Shown here: positions 37,700-48,984 of the stretch, piece after piece
How the letters are laid out: every line of letters begins with the position of its first letter
Position numbering within the stretch: the stretch's first letter is position 1
Assembly: GCA_022496205.1 (NCBI GenBank)
Contig: WTXD01000019.1
Location: forward strand, 186,001-250,000
Direction of reading: 5' to 3'
From: Gloeopeniophorella convolvens
Lineage: Eukaryota; Basidiomycota; Agaricomycetes; Russulales
DNA length: 64,000 nucleotides
Notes under the pieces: model-generated
The model's input: only the letters and a program-made list of their open reading frames with translations
Told to the model about the DNA's origin: nothing
Database searches by the model: none
Made by a program: the position numbers and the translations under genes

Positions 37700-38997
37700 C
37701 TTTGTTCGCATGCCCGCCCCGTTGTCAATGTACACATCACACCCCGGTTCTTTTGGCATCGGCATTCATTTGTTTCACCACCTGTCACATATTCACATCG
37801 TCTCTGTCCGCTGGCCTCTGTTCCATTTCAAGACGTGAAGGACGACCAGCCGGCACCCCCCTGCACTAGTTGCGATAGACGTTCCAGCTCCCGTTCGCGC
37901 CATCTCGTCTGTTCCGGCATATTCTCTACTCTTTTCGACTTCTCCGTAATCCACTATCCGGCCGCCATATCACCACGATTTTCAGGACATATCCATCCCG
38001 TCCCCCCGCGGCCCTCGCAATCCGGTTCTGGCCTCTGTTCAGCATCATTTGTCATGTCATATTTATCCGTCTTGGCGCGCGACCCCGTTCCCTGACCATC
38101 TGGTCAGCGACTCCTTGCCGCACGTTCGTTTCGCAGGCGTTAATTGAACAGTTCCGTAGCAGCCCGGGTGCATCGCTCTCGGCGCAACCACAGGTTGTAC
38201 ATGGTTGCCACAGCACGTTCCTTTGTCGGTGTCAGTGCGTCGTGTTCCTCGTCGATGTGTTACTCGCGTTCCGCTTTCTCACACCCACGATACGTGACTG
38301 CTTCTCGCTCTCCGCTGCCTAATAGCGACCCGCCTATCTACCTACGTACCACACGTACAACCTCCCTTTCCCACCTGCTATTTGGTTGTTCCTTGTTTCG
38401 GCTCTCTTCCTCCTTCCCTCTCTTTCTCTCTTGCTCTCTTTTTGAAACACCGACAAAAAGTCTCAGTAACATCCCATCCTCACATTCCGCCTCTTCCTCC
38501 TCCATCATCAAATGCGCAAAAAATCATTTACCTCACCTGCGTTGCCTCTCCTCGGTCATCGTCTCTTACCCCCATCCGGTCCTTTCACACTCCAGCCGTC
38601 CTTACCCGTCGTCTCTTCACGGTCACGGTTTTTACGATACGTCCACCTGTTTCGCCTGCCGACGGCCTTGTTTCCCTTTTCGCCGCCGGCACGTATGTGT
38701 TTTGTATGGTTTCCATTTGATTAGTTGTCGAGCCGCATGCTCCGCTTTGCAATGGATAACAATTATGGTCGAACGCGCGTCCGTCACGAATCCCAAATCC
38801 CAGCTGACCGCTGGCTCCCGGCTTCCGACTACTAATCGTCGCACATCGTGCGTTCGTGCGCCGCGATGGGCATGATGAATCGATCATACATCTGCTCTGC
38901 TTCTGCATTCGTTCAGGGGGGTAAGAAGCGAGGGGAAATACACGAGAGCTATCTACTACTGCGCAATCCGTTTCCTTTTCTCTGCGCTGTGCTACGG
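37700..38997. other. Convergent 3' region between a cyclin-like gene and UBA1
   Basis: About 1.3 kb with no convincing gene. The plus strand is CT-rich over about 38375-38600 and open frames there are Ser/Pro/Leu-rich, as expected by chance in such composition. It is most likely a long 3' UTR. A promoter for an unseen transcript cannot be excluded. Confidence 0.45.
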
Positions 38998-41900
38998 CTA
39001 CTTGCGCACGACGATGAATGGAATCTGAAAGTGGGCATGCTCAGGAACGTACACGGGTGGGTCAGCAGGGCGCGCGCCACGCACCTCGACGTCTTCGCCA
39101 TCCTCATCTGACGCCATGACCTCCACAACGAAGTGCGTCGTGTGCGCAGGCACGGGCTTCTTACTGACGTGCTCCACGAGGTCGGTGAACTTCATCGGGA
39201 GGCGCTCCTCACTCTGCGCCGCGTCCGCGTCAGCCACCAGCGCCCGGCGCGGCCCACCGACCGGAGCACGCAGCACGCACCTTCTTCTTGCCGACGAACG
39301 AGCTCCAGAGCATGCTCACGCCCTGGCTGACCATTGCGATGTCGAGTTTGTGCTCCTTCTGGAACCACGTGATGAGCTCCTTGAGCGTCGGGTTGCCCGT
39401 AAACTCGAAACGGTCCCAGAGCGTCCATTCGGTCGTGCCGTACTTGTTCTTCTTCGCTGCGATCGGCTCCGAGAAGCCGAAGAAAGGTAGCGCGAGGTTG
39501 ACGAACCCGTTCTTGTAGTCCTCAAGCTTGTTCTTGCCGTCGATGACCTGTCGCGACGCGTCAGGGAGGTAACTGGGAGGGCATGGCGCAACGTACCTTT
39601 AGCAGCTCCAGGCAGACTAGGCCCACGACGAGCGATGTCGTAGTCGCGATGGCAGGGATGATTTTGCCTGCGATTTGCTTCGTCGTGTGACGATCGGCCG
39701 GGTTGATGGTGTAGTTCAGCGCGCGGAGATTGGAGGCCGCGGTGATAAAGTCGATGTGGTGATTGGTATCGTCATCCTTCTCGAATTCGACAGGGTTCAG
39801 GCGGAATCCCGCGAACGATGATGGCGAAGGTAAGGTCTTGGCAAGCTCAACGGGGTCGCTGGGGTCTGCTAAAAAGGTCAATGAGGTTGGGCACCCTTCA
39901 ATTGGATCAAGATCTTTCTCACCATCACCTGCGTTTTGTACAGGCTCGTTGTCGTTCACCTGGATCTTGACGCCGCTCCTGGGGGTGAACTCGGGGACGA
40001 CGACTGAGTCGGCAACCTTCCTGAAAACTGATGGGTCGGTCTCTCCGCGCAAGCCATAGTTGAACGCGTGTAGGTTTGCCGCAGCGATGATGAACGCGAG
40101 GTGAGTAGGCTGCCAAAAGTTCAACAGACTGCACATCTTGTTCCAGCAAGTGGCATACTCACGTCGCTCGAATCGAATGTCAGAGGGTCAGGGGCGCGCT
40201 TGGGACCACTCCAGAACGGCTGGCCGTTAGTCCCAACAGCGTCCTTCGGAAGGCTGAATAGCAGTTGACGAATGCCGTTGTTATACCTCTCCTCAAATTG
40301 CAGCCGGGCCCAGACGATGCACTCTTCGAAAGTGATCGGCCTATCCTTGACCAAGTACGAGATGATCTGTTCGATCTGCTCCTTGCCTTGACCAGAGTAC
40401 TTGAGAGTGCTGTCGAGATACCCAGGCTCAGAAAGATACGAGTTGACAGATTGTGCCGGCTTGACGAAGAGGTTGTCAAACTCTGTCCGACTCCACTATA
40501 CTGCTTGTCAGCTCGAACATGGGAAAGTCAGAGAGGTTCAACAGACCTCGATGCAGTGCTGGATCGCGTTCGGGAAGTTCTTCACAGTGCATGAAGGGGT
40601 TTCCTTCTCTGGCGGGTCCTGCGAAGAGGCGTAGGACTCCGTCAAGTGAGGGATGATGACTTGTGTGTTTCCTTTCGTGCCAAGGGTGCCAGAATCCAAG
40701 AGAGGTTTCTCGTAGAAGACGCATCGCTGATCCATGTACAGGCCTGTTCGCACAGTAAATATCGTTGCACACAGGGACTGGACGAGTAACATACGGGCTT
40801 TGACGTTGTCGAGGGCATTGGTAACGCCGTCGATCCCGGCAAAGAAGCTCTCGCTATACACGCCTACGTCATAAGTCAGGTCAGCTTCTAGAGCTACGCG
40901 GCGAGTGCATACTTTCTGTATCCGGGCCAACAGGGTCTCGGCTGCCCTGAATGTGGCCCTTGAGGTCAGGGTTCATCTCAGTCACAGCCGCAGCTGCAAC
41001 AACAGACTTGAAGTTGCCCAGGTCTTTCGCACGGAACAGGAACTGGCGATTCAAGTTGCTCTTCTCGATAGTATCGAGATCAGTGACGTAGATAGAGCCC
41101 TTCTGGCCAGTGCCAAGACCAATCATACTCCAGTTCTTGAGCATCTCACAGCCAATAGCCCCAGCGCCGACTAGGAATTGACGGTGATTGAAGATCTTAT
41201 CCTGGAAAGCCTTGCCAAAGACAACAACCTGACCATCATATCGAGACCCAGTGGGCTGGCAGTCTGCCTCACTTGGAAGAGTGGATGGAAGAGACTCGAG
41301 AGAGTCGAAGTACGTGAATTGGAGAACAGGATGGAACTTGGCGGAGCACGCCTTCAAGACTTCTTGGGCGACCAGACCACCAATGACTGCGTTGACAGGT
41401 GCGACGTTGCCAACGGCTTGGTATGAGAGTTCAGTCAAAACTTTCTCGTCAGCATCAGCCTCGAGCTTCTTCGCAAGAGAGACCAATGCGGCAGCATCCT
41501 CGGCGTTGCGTGGGCGAGGGAATCGCTGCTGCTCAGCGTGGAATTGCCAAAGAGCCTGGAATCCGGCATGAAGGGTGGCTGGACGGTCGAACTTGGCAAA
41601 GTCGGTGATCCAAAAGTCAGGGTTTTTCAGAGATTCCCGGAGAGATTTCTGTGTCCAGTATAAGATACGCTCGGCAGATCTGGGAGTGCACGTACGAATT
41701 CAAGGATCTTGGGCATCTTTACTTGCGTGAAGATACCGCCAGTCTTGTACTCTCCGAGCCCAGTGGTGTCACCGATGGCAAACGTGTAGGGACCTTTGAC
41801 AGAAACCTTGCGGGGCTCGCAGCCGTTGAGCTCTGTCATTCCCTGCACTTCTGCGAATGTGACGAAGTCGCCGTCTTCCAAACCGTGTCTTGTCTCGTCG

Positions 41901-42882
41901 AGGCAAGTGACAACAGCTTCCTTATCCTGCGTCTCATTGATCAGGTTGCGAGAAGCAGCCACAAGAATGGAGGTTCCACCTTCTCGACCGAAACAATCAT
42001 TCCGGTCAAGGGCTGCTCCCCAGTTGGGTCGACAACGGCGAACTTGGGGCCGAAGTCATTGAAAGCGGCACTTTAGGTGGGTTGAGCGACGCGCAAGATC
42101 GATTAGACAAGTACGCACCCGAAGAGTCCACGGGTCTCCGCCGAAATGAAGTGGATGCCGTTTTGGTGTGTCCAGTCGTTGATCTCCAACTGTTTCTGGA
42201 GAGACTGGTTGACGAGGACAACCACCTGCGCCAGCGACGTAAGCAAATGACGACACCTATTTGGTATGACTCACCTGGAAACCCTTCACAAGGTCAACAG
42301 TGATGGGCTGTCCTGCATTCCCGCCAAGGTTCCGCACGGGGACATAGGTATTCAACTCGGCAAGCCGCGGGGCTGCAGCGTCAGCTCTTGGCTTCCCGAC
42401 ATCGTCCTCGCGAAGGAAGAACTGGATCGAGACAGCTAAGATGCAGAAGGACTTTTGGATATCTAGACGCTCACTTGTGAGCTCAGATCCTGTATCCGGA
42501 CAGGCTCGGGGTCGTAGACGGTGACAGACTTGACGCCTGCAAGAATGATGTTCTTGGCTGAGGTTGCTTCGTAAGACAGATATCGAGTGGCACATTATGT
42601 ATGCGCCCACCAATCTCAACGCCCAAACCATCTAACCCGACAATGAGGACATTGGAAGCGGCCATGCGCTTCATTGCTATGGAGGAATAATTGGCACAGT
42701 CCACTCAGCAAGCACTCTCTGCACACCTTCGTGACCCAGCACATATCTGAGAACGGGAAGAAAAGACGATAAGCACAGTCGCAAGGTATGGGTAACGGGA
42801 CTTGCAATTGGCGGGAGTACAATCCCTCATCGATCTGAGCTTCGTCGACGTCCATGAGGGCGCCCTGGTTCGATGCGGACAT
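38998..42882 (-). CDS. UBA1: Ubiquitin-activating enzyme E1
   Basis: Activates ubiquitin with ATP and passes it to E2 enzymes; essential in eukaryotes. The start at 42882 ([20 protein letters not shown]) leads to GLYSRQL, the usual E1 beginning. After an intron comes [19 protein letters not shown] of the inactive adenylation half. The active adenylation domain has [21 protein letters not shown] (about 41150) and [15 protein letters not shown]. The catalytic cysteine is in [18 protein letters not shown]; its codon is 40589-40591. The ubiquitin-fold domain at the end has [16 protein letters not shown] and finishes [16 protein letters not shown] at 38998. Overall span and order of blocks match a full-length E1 of about 1,020 residues. 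At least eight introns are present. Confidence 0.95.
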
Positions 42883-43884
42883 GTCTGAGGTATATGCAAA
42901 AGTAGATCTATTCGATACAGGCGCGGATGAGGAGGATGTGAGGGAGGGAAGAGGACACAAAACACTGGTTTATAAGAGAGCTCCGAGCGCGCGAAGGCCA
43001 CTTCAATGTCTCTAATCGCTCAAGATGTTGCGTACGTAAGCTGTTCATCGAATCTTCCCGGTCATTCGGTCACGCAACTGCGGCGCACTGCTCCATTCGC
43101 AGTGGCGTAAACGTAACACTGCGACGGCCCTGCGGATCCCAGCTTCAACCACCGGGGCACGCTCAGTCAAACGACGCTCATCGGATACAAAGCATTGCAT
43201 TCCCTGCTATGAACAAAGGCAACCGTCTGGCTGCTCCAGCTGCCGTACGTAGAAACGAACGAATTAAGTCGCCTGAGAGACTGCCTACATACTCGTGCGA
43301 AACGAATTGTGTCGAGCGCCATTTACATGAGTCGGCGACTGGACCGGCTTGCGTGCAACCTGCACGAGCTGCATTGGCAGCGTGCATCCGCCTTCATGTG
43401 CCATGGTGTGGGATGGGGAAACATCGCGGGGCTCAGCTCAAGAAACGTCTACCGCCCGGTGGAGCAGCGAGTGCATCTATCAATACATCAACAGCAGGGT
43501 CAGATGAAATAGATTCAAGGAAGAGATGAGGACACTCACTGAACGGCAGAGTTGACGCTGATGCGACACCGGTGACGGTTGTAGGAGAAGAAAAGCGCCA
43601 CATCCCTTGGCAAGTGAGGAATAACAGCCCACAATCGGCATGTCATGATATACCCATCGGCGTCCTCGAAGAAAAGTGAAGAGAAGTCACAGAGACGATG
43701 CAGATACGTGATGTGAGGATGAGAGAAGGGAGTGATGTCAGGACGGAGAGAGGGCAGAGGAAGAGAGAGATGGTCGAGGACGCTGTGAAGACATGATGAA
43801 GATGGGTAACATATGACGAGATGGGGACAGATACACAGAGGAAGGGCAATGCGAGCGACAGACGTAAGAGGCGTGAGAGCGTTC
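42883..43884. promoter_or_regulatory. UBA1 upstream region and 3' flank of the second cyclin-like gene
   Basis: About 1 kb between two minus-strand genes. It should hold the UBA1 promoter (right of 42882) and the 3' UTR of the cyclin-like gene. Over 43670-43870 the plus strand is purine-rich. No coding frame is convincing. Confidence 0.45.
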
Positions 43885-45745
43885 CTAAAACGAGCTAACC
43901 GCGAACGCGGATCGCTGGCCAGGCCATGGTTTCATGTAAGCTGGAGCAGAGAATGCAGTCCTAGCGTGAGACGCGGGCAGACCATGTGCAAGAGGGCGCG
44001 GAGGTACTGACGGTGCGAGCGGGGCCATCGGGTTGTTCGACGTAATCGACGGCGCAGCAGAGCCCGGGAGGTCGTTCATGTGAGAGAAGTGCAGCGCAAG
44101 GAAGTTCGGCTCTGGCGTTCCGCGGGATTCGAGGCTCGACGAGGCGCGCACGACGTCCTTAAGAGAAGAAGAAATGATGGCATGCGGCAGAGATGCGGCG
44201 TCGACGGTCATCGATGGATCGCTTCCCAAAGACGAGTGCCAAGAGCTGAGGTGGCCCAGCCACATCTGCCACTCGTTCGCCGAGACCCGCAGATTGTACT
44301 CGAGAACGCCCATCGCGCCCGCTTCGAGGTTGCGCAGGACGCCCTTGGGGATGCCGGTAATCTCGTGCCTGCGCGGGGGTTCATATACTTTGAGCAGGAG
44401 CACGGAGGGCTGCGTACCAAGTCCTCAGCTGGAACGTCTGGTCGTTGACCCATTTATCCGCCAGCATGATGCCGGCCGTGAACACCCTCATCATGTAGTC
44501 CTCGATCAGATAGGCGCTGGAACCTTTCAAGCAGTCGCGGAAGCGCGTGCGCGCCGTGTCTTGCGCGTATACGACGGTCTGCGGCGAGATGGGCAGGCGG
44601 AAGATGTACCACAGCGCCAGGAACACCGCAGAGTGCGGCACGGCCGTCGCAACGAGGATGCGGAAGATGAGCTGCCGCGTCGACTGGAATGCCGTCATCG
44701 ACTTCCAGAGCGGCAGCCGGCTGTGAGGGAGCAAACGCTCAGCACATACAGCACCGCGCGAGAGCGCGCACTTACTCGAGTGCGCCGTCCTGCGGCAGGC
44801 GCCCCGTCTCCACGAGCGCGAAGAGATAGATGGTGATCCAGTCCGCCATGGAACGGAATGCCCTCCTCCCACCGTCACCTGCCTCCGATAGGCTGCGGCC
44901 TCTGATTGGCCGATCGACGTCTATCGGGCGTTTGCTGAGATACGGCGCAGAGGTGCCGGTGACGGTGACAGGCAAGCCTGTGCCCGCATTCACGCGCAGG
45001 CCACGCCCCGCCTCCCTGTCATCTGAGGGCGTCCTGTCGTCAAAGGGGCGGTACGCGGCGTGCGGGCCTAGCGGCGCGTCGCGTGTCCTGAGACCCGAAG
45101 GGGCGTCGTGGTCTTGCGGCGGGCGCGGGAGCTTAACACCACGCGGTCATGTGAGCCTTTCACGAGAGCGGGTTCGGGAAGCGCCGCGTGAAGACTCACC
45201 GAGGATGGCGCCGGGCGCACCTGGACCGGCTCGGGGGCAGGGTTCAACCCAAGTCTACTGCTTTGGCGTTCGGCGTAGGCAGCAGCTGTTGTGGCTTTGC
45301 CAGATGCCACCGGGGCAAAATGGCTAGGCTGGGGCTCGCGGGGCTCCGACGGTGGCTTGAGGGCGCCGTGTCCGGACAGTCCGCCACTCGGGTCCCTGAC
45401 ATTGGCGCCGAAGGGGGATTCCAGCTGGAAGAGGCGTGGATAGTCCACGCCCCGCTCGTACGTCGCCGCAGGGTGTGCGCTCCGCGGGGCTGCAGTCCAC
45501 AAACCTTTGACGTTCGTGTGTGATCGTTGTGGGTTGGTCGTCACGAGGCGCGTGAGGCGAAGTTCAGGGTGGTTGCTTGGGGCGTTCATTCGCTCTTTGG
45601 TGTAGGTGGCCGGCGACGAGTTATGGGGGAACAAGTCGCGGACGGGAGCGTGAGCGGTATAAAAGGAACTTCCCCCGTAAAACAAAGCGTCGTGGCCTCG
45701 CTCGTGCACCGGCACGGAAGCATGGAGGAGAGTTGCGGAAGCCAT
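43885..45745 (-). CDS. Cyclin-like protein (intact relative of the 35238-37699 gene)
   Basis: Cyclin-box protein, likely partner of a CDK. The start at 45745 gives MASATLLHASVPVHERG and a Pro/Ser-rich N-terminal region of about 220 residues. After an intron comes MADWITIYLFALVETGRL, then RILVATAVPHSAVFLALWYIFRLPISP, YLIEDYMMRVFTAGIMLADKWVNDQTFQLRTW and, after another intron, HEITGIPKGVLRNLEAGAMGVLEYNLRVS. HSAVFLALWYIFRLP and ADKWVNDQTF align with PSAVFLAIWYIV and WLDDHTF of the broken gene on the other side of UBA1. The C-terminal part is Ser/Pro-rich, ending SAFAVSSF. Exons join in consistent order with no frame break noticed. Which CDK it binds cannot be told from sequence. Confidence 0.7.
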
Positions 45746-46291
45746 GGCACCAATGAACGTGATATTGACGAGGAACGTCGATATGTGGATGGTGGCGGAC
45801 TGTGGCTGGACGCAGACGTCTCAGATGTAGTGCCCGGCGTAGCCTCCCTTTGTTGGACGTCCACCCTCCCTTGTGGTTTGTGGAGAGCACCGCAATGCGA
45901 TGCAGCGGATTAGGGTCCCTGCGACGATGACACCCCAAAGGCGTCAGGGCGAGTCCTGGGCAGGGGATGAGAGGAGGGAGGAGGAAAGGATGAGAATGAA
46001 AGGGTCATTATGAAGTAGCCGCTCCAATACGGTCTTTGGCGCTGGCACAGGCAGACCACGAGGGTGGCACGGATGCGCCTGGAAGATCACACGTGCAGTC
46101 AAATTTATGGCTGCAAAACACGCAGATACGTCGCGATCCGATAGAAACCTCTGTGAGGAACCACGGCCCACCATACTTCAACGAATCACATTTCCAGAAG
46201 GCTGTTGATACAAATATCTTTCGGAAGTGGGGCCAAGGCGGGATCACGGTCCGTATGTGTGGTCCGTACGTGTAAACAACGATATGAACGA
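45746..46291. promoter_or_regulatory. Upstream region of the second cyclin-like gene
   Basis: About 545 bases between the cactin 3' end and the cyclin-like start. A short repeated GGTCCGTAYGTGT motif occurs at about 46248-46273. Nothing else recognised. Confidence 0.4.
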
Positions 46292-48747
46292 CTATTTGCG
46301 GTAGAACTGCAACGCGGTCAAAACATTGCCAAGGCGTGGTGATACGCTGTGAAAGACTTACGTTTCGGCGGAAATTAAACCACAGAGATAGACATCCTCG
46401 GTCAAAGCTGCTCCGGAAACCCCTGAAAAATCACGAGTAAGATACCGAGAGAAGTGTTAAATAAGGTGTGAAGAGCCTACCGTTTGTGAGAGTATTCCCA
46501 TTCACGGTTCACGATACGGAAGGCAATATCCTCGTATGGAGGGCCGGCGCTGAAATGAAGAAGCACCGTGTCTTCGTTCCCGGGTTCCTTCACTATCTTG
46601 TACGTAGGGGCTTTCGATTTATCGATGAGGTCAGGGTAGAAAATGTTGAACTATGGAGCCATCAGTCGGTTGAGTCACTCCACCGCGGATGTAAAAGCGA
46701 CGCTAACCTTGTAACCTTGTACGACCTTTGGTGGAGGGTTATCCGTGCTGCGCGGTCGTCAGCGATCGCCGGGTGAGAAACAACGTGCACGACGTACTCA
46801 TAATGCGTTTGGTTATACTTATTCCACTCATACCCTGTATGCACGCGATTGAAGTACCGAGGTTTGCGCGGGCGGTATTTGTCTTCCCAGTTGTATGCTG
46901 TCGGCCGAGCGATGTTCTCCTCGAGGTTGAAGAGCTCCTCTTCCTCGTCCATGTCACGCTCGGCCTCGGCACGATACAAGGCTTCGGAGGCCAAGTCGGC
47001 ACCACTTGCCGCCTCCACGTCTGCCGTCTCGGCAACAGGTTGTGGCGCTTTGGTGATAAAGCGAGAATCAGCCACCGAGTGGCGTAGTTTCATCTGGTCC
47101 CAGGACGTCAGCCCTGTCCGACAATTAATATCGGGTCGACCCACCAAGCTGGTTTTGTCGTCCGCCTCCAATACAATGTCCATTTGGCGTTCCTCGTAAG
47201 GCAGTTTGGTAATATCGACGAGGTCGGGGCTCATTCCTCGTTCATAAGGCTCGACAACCTCCTCTACAGGCTCTTGATCCGCGTTCGTCTCGGCTGGAGG
47301 ACGGAACTTGCCCTTTGAGGCTATGCTGGCGACACCCTCCAAGAGCTCCTCCTGAGCCTGCAGAGCCTCATCGCGCTGCCGTTTACGCAATTGCTCAAGA
47401 CGGTTGCGGACGACAACTTCGTGCAGAGATTTTAGCTTTGCCTGACGGGATGTCAGGGTGACGTGGCTCCAAAATTGGCGACGCGACTCACCTTCGACTT
47501 CCATACCAGAAGCTTCTTCAGGAGCCCTTCCCAATAATCCGTATCAATTGGCTCTCCGCTCGAGAGCTTGGCCTGGATTTGCCTCTGCAGGGCAAGCAAG
47601 TGATCATAGGACTTGCCCTGCAGGAGGGCAGTGATGTCCACCTCGACCGCAGCAGCAGCTTCTCTTCCAAGACGTTGGTCAGCTTTGATCCTGTCCAAAC
47701 GATCTTTGCAGACGACCATCATGTTCTGTACAGGGAATGAGTACGAACAGGGAGCTTCTCAGAAATGCGACTCACCGTCCAGAACTCAATGTTGACGTCG
47801 TTCGTCTCGAGCGTGAGATAGCGCTCGATATCATCGTGTAGCTCGTATACTTGATCTGGAGACAGATTCTAAGTGGAAATAAGTAAGGAAGAGTCGGTAT
47901 CCAAAAAGGATACTCACATCAAGGATGTTGTATGGTTCGTCAAGATCAATCTCTAAACCAGCCTGCTCAGAGTCGTCATCCTCGTCGTCGATAGGATTGA
48001 CATAGCGGAGGTTGAGAGCCAAGAAGTCAATAGCCTTAGCACGCTTCTCCTTGACCCGGATAGCAGCCCGCTTGCGCTCTTGCTCGAGCTGGAAGTCCCC
48101 GTCTTTGGCAATCCACTCAGCCATCTGAGCGGACTCTGCCAGCCTCTGCATCCTCACCTCCTCCTCTTCCCTCAGGCGTTGCTCCGCCTCGCGCTCGGCG
48201 CGGCGGCGATTGAGCCTCTCCAGCTCCTCCTTTGCCTCCTGCCTCCGCATGGCCTCTCTGTGCTGGGCTTCGGCAGTCGAGAGCCCCATCTTCTTCTCCT
48301 TCTCGTTCTTCTTGTGCCATCGGAATTGCTGACCGAGGTTGACGTCGTGAAACGGGTTGTCCGTCGCGCTGTAGACACTGAGCTCTGCGACTTGCCGCAT
48401 CTCCTCCTCGTCCTTCAGTCTTCGCTTTTCCGCCTTGCGAGCTTTGCGCTCTTCAGACTTGTCTCGCTTGCGCCTTGAGAATGCATTGGTGAGTATATCG
48501 TATAGCAAGGTAATGACACGACATACTTTTTGCTTTTCCTATCATCCGCGTCGCTGCTCCTGCTCCGACTTCTGCTCCGTCGGCGATGCCTTCTGTCGTG
48601 ATCCTCGTCACGGCTCCGGTCGTGATGCTTTGATGACCTGGGCTCCCTAGAGCGGTCTCTGCGGCGCTCGTGGTCGCGATCACGACCCCTATCGTCGTCG
48701 CGATCTCTTCCGCGTGGTGATGCGCTGTGGTGTTTGTCGTGCCCCAT
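46292..48747 (-). CDS. CACTIN: Cactin, spliceosome-associated protein
   Basis: Cactin is a conserved nuclear protein of the late spliceosome that supports correct splicing. The start at 48747 gives MGHDKHHSASPRGRDRDDDR, an Arg/Asp/Ser-rich opening like other splicing factors. The next exon has NPFHDVNLGQQFRWHKKNEKEKK, a family signature. A highly charged coiled-coil region and the mid-domain (about 48000-47450) follow. The C-terminal domain reads YNWEDKYRPRKPRYFNRVHTGYEWNKYNQTHYEY, then after introns HFSAGPPYEDIAFRIVNREWEYSHKRGFRSSFDRGCLSLWFNFRRN. A final coding exon of only 15 bases (stop 46292-46294) supplies FYRK, giving the conserved RRNFYRK end. The gene is divergent from ClpX with about 240 bases between starts. 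Confidence 0.92.
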
Positions 48748-48984
48748 TGTTGTGCGGGAGTGGGGGGTGTTGTTCCAGGTCAAGTGCAAGTGAAACGGTG
48801 TGTCAATTATGTAAGTTCGACCCGCGTCAGACCGGGCCGCTCATCCCCGCAATTGGCGAGGCGGGTCTCTGAGACGCCGGTGCGTTGGAGTGCTCGTCGG
48901 ACTCTACGCTGCCTCCGTCGATAGTCGGACAGCCCAGTGGCTCTCAAGTTTCACCTTTCTTTCCCTCATATCGACTAACGGTAC

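Noticed and set aside
38144..38875. 243-codon Ser-rich plus-strand frame
   Set aside because: Low-complexity CT-rich sequence with no homology signal and no start context; treated as UTR.
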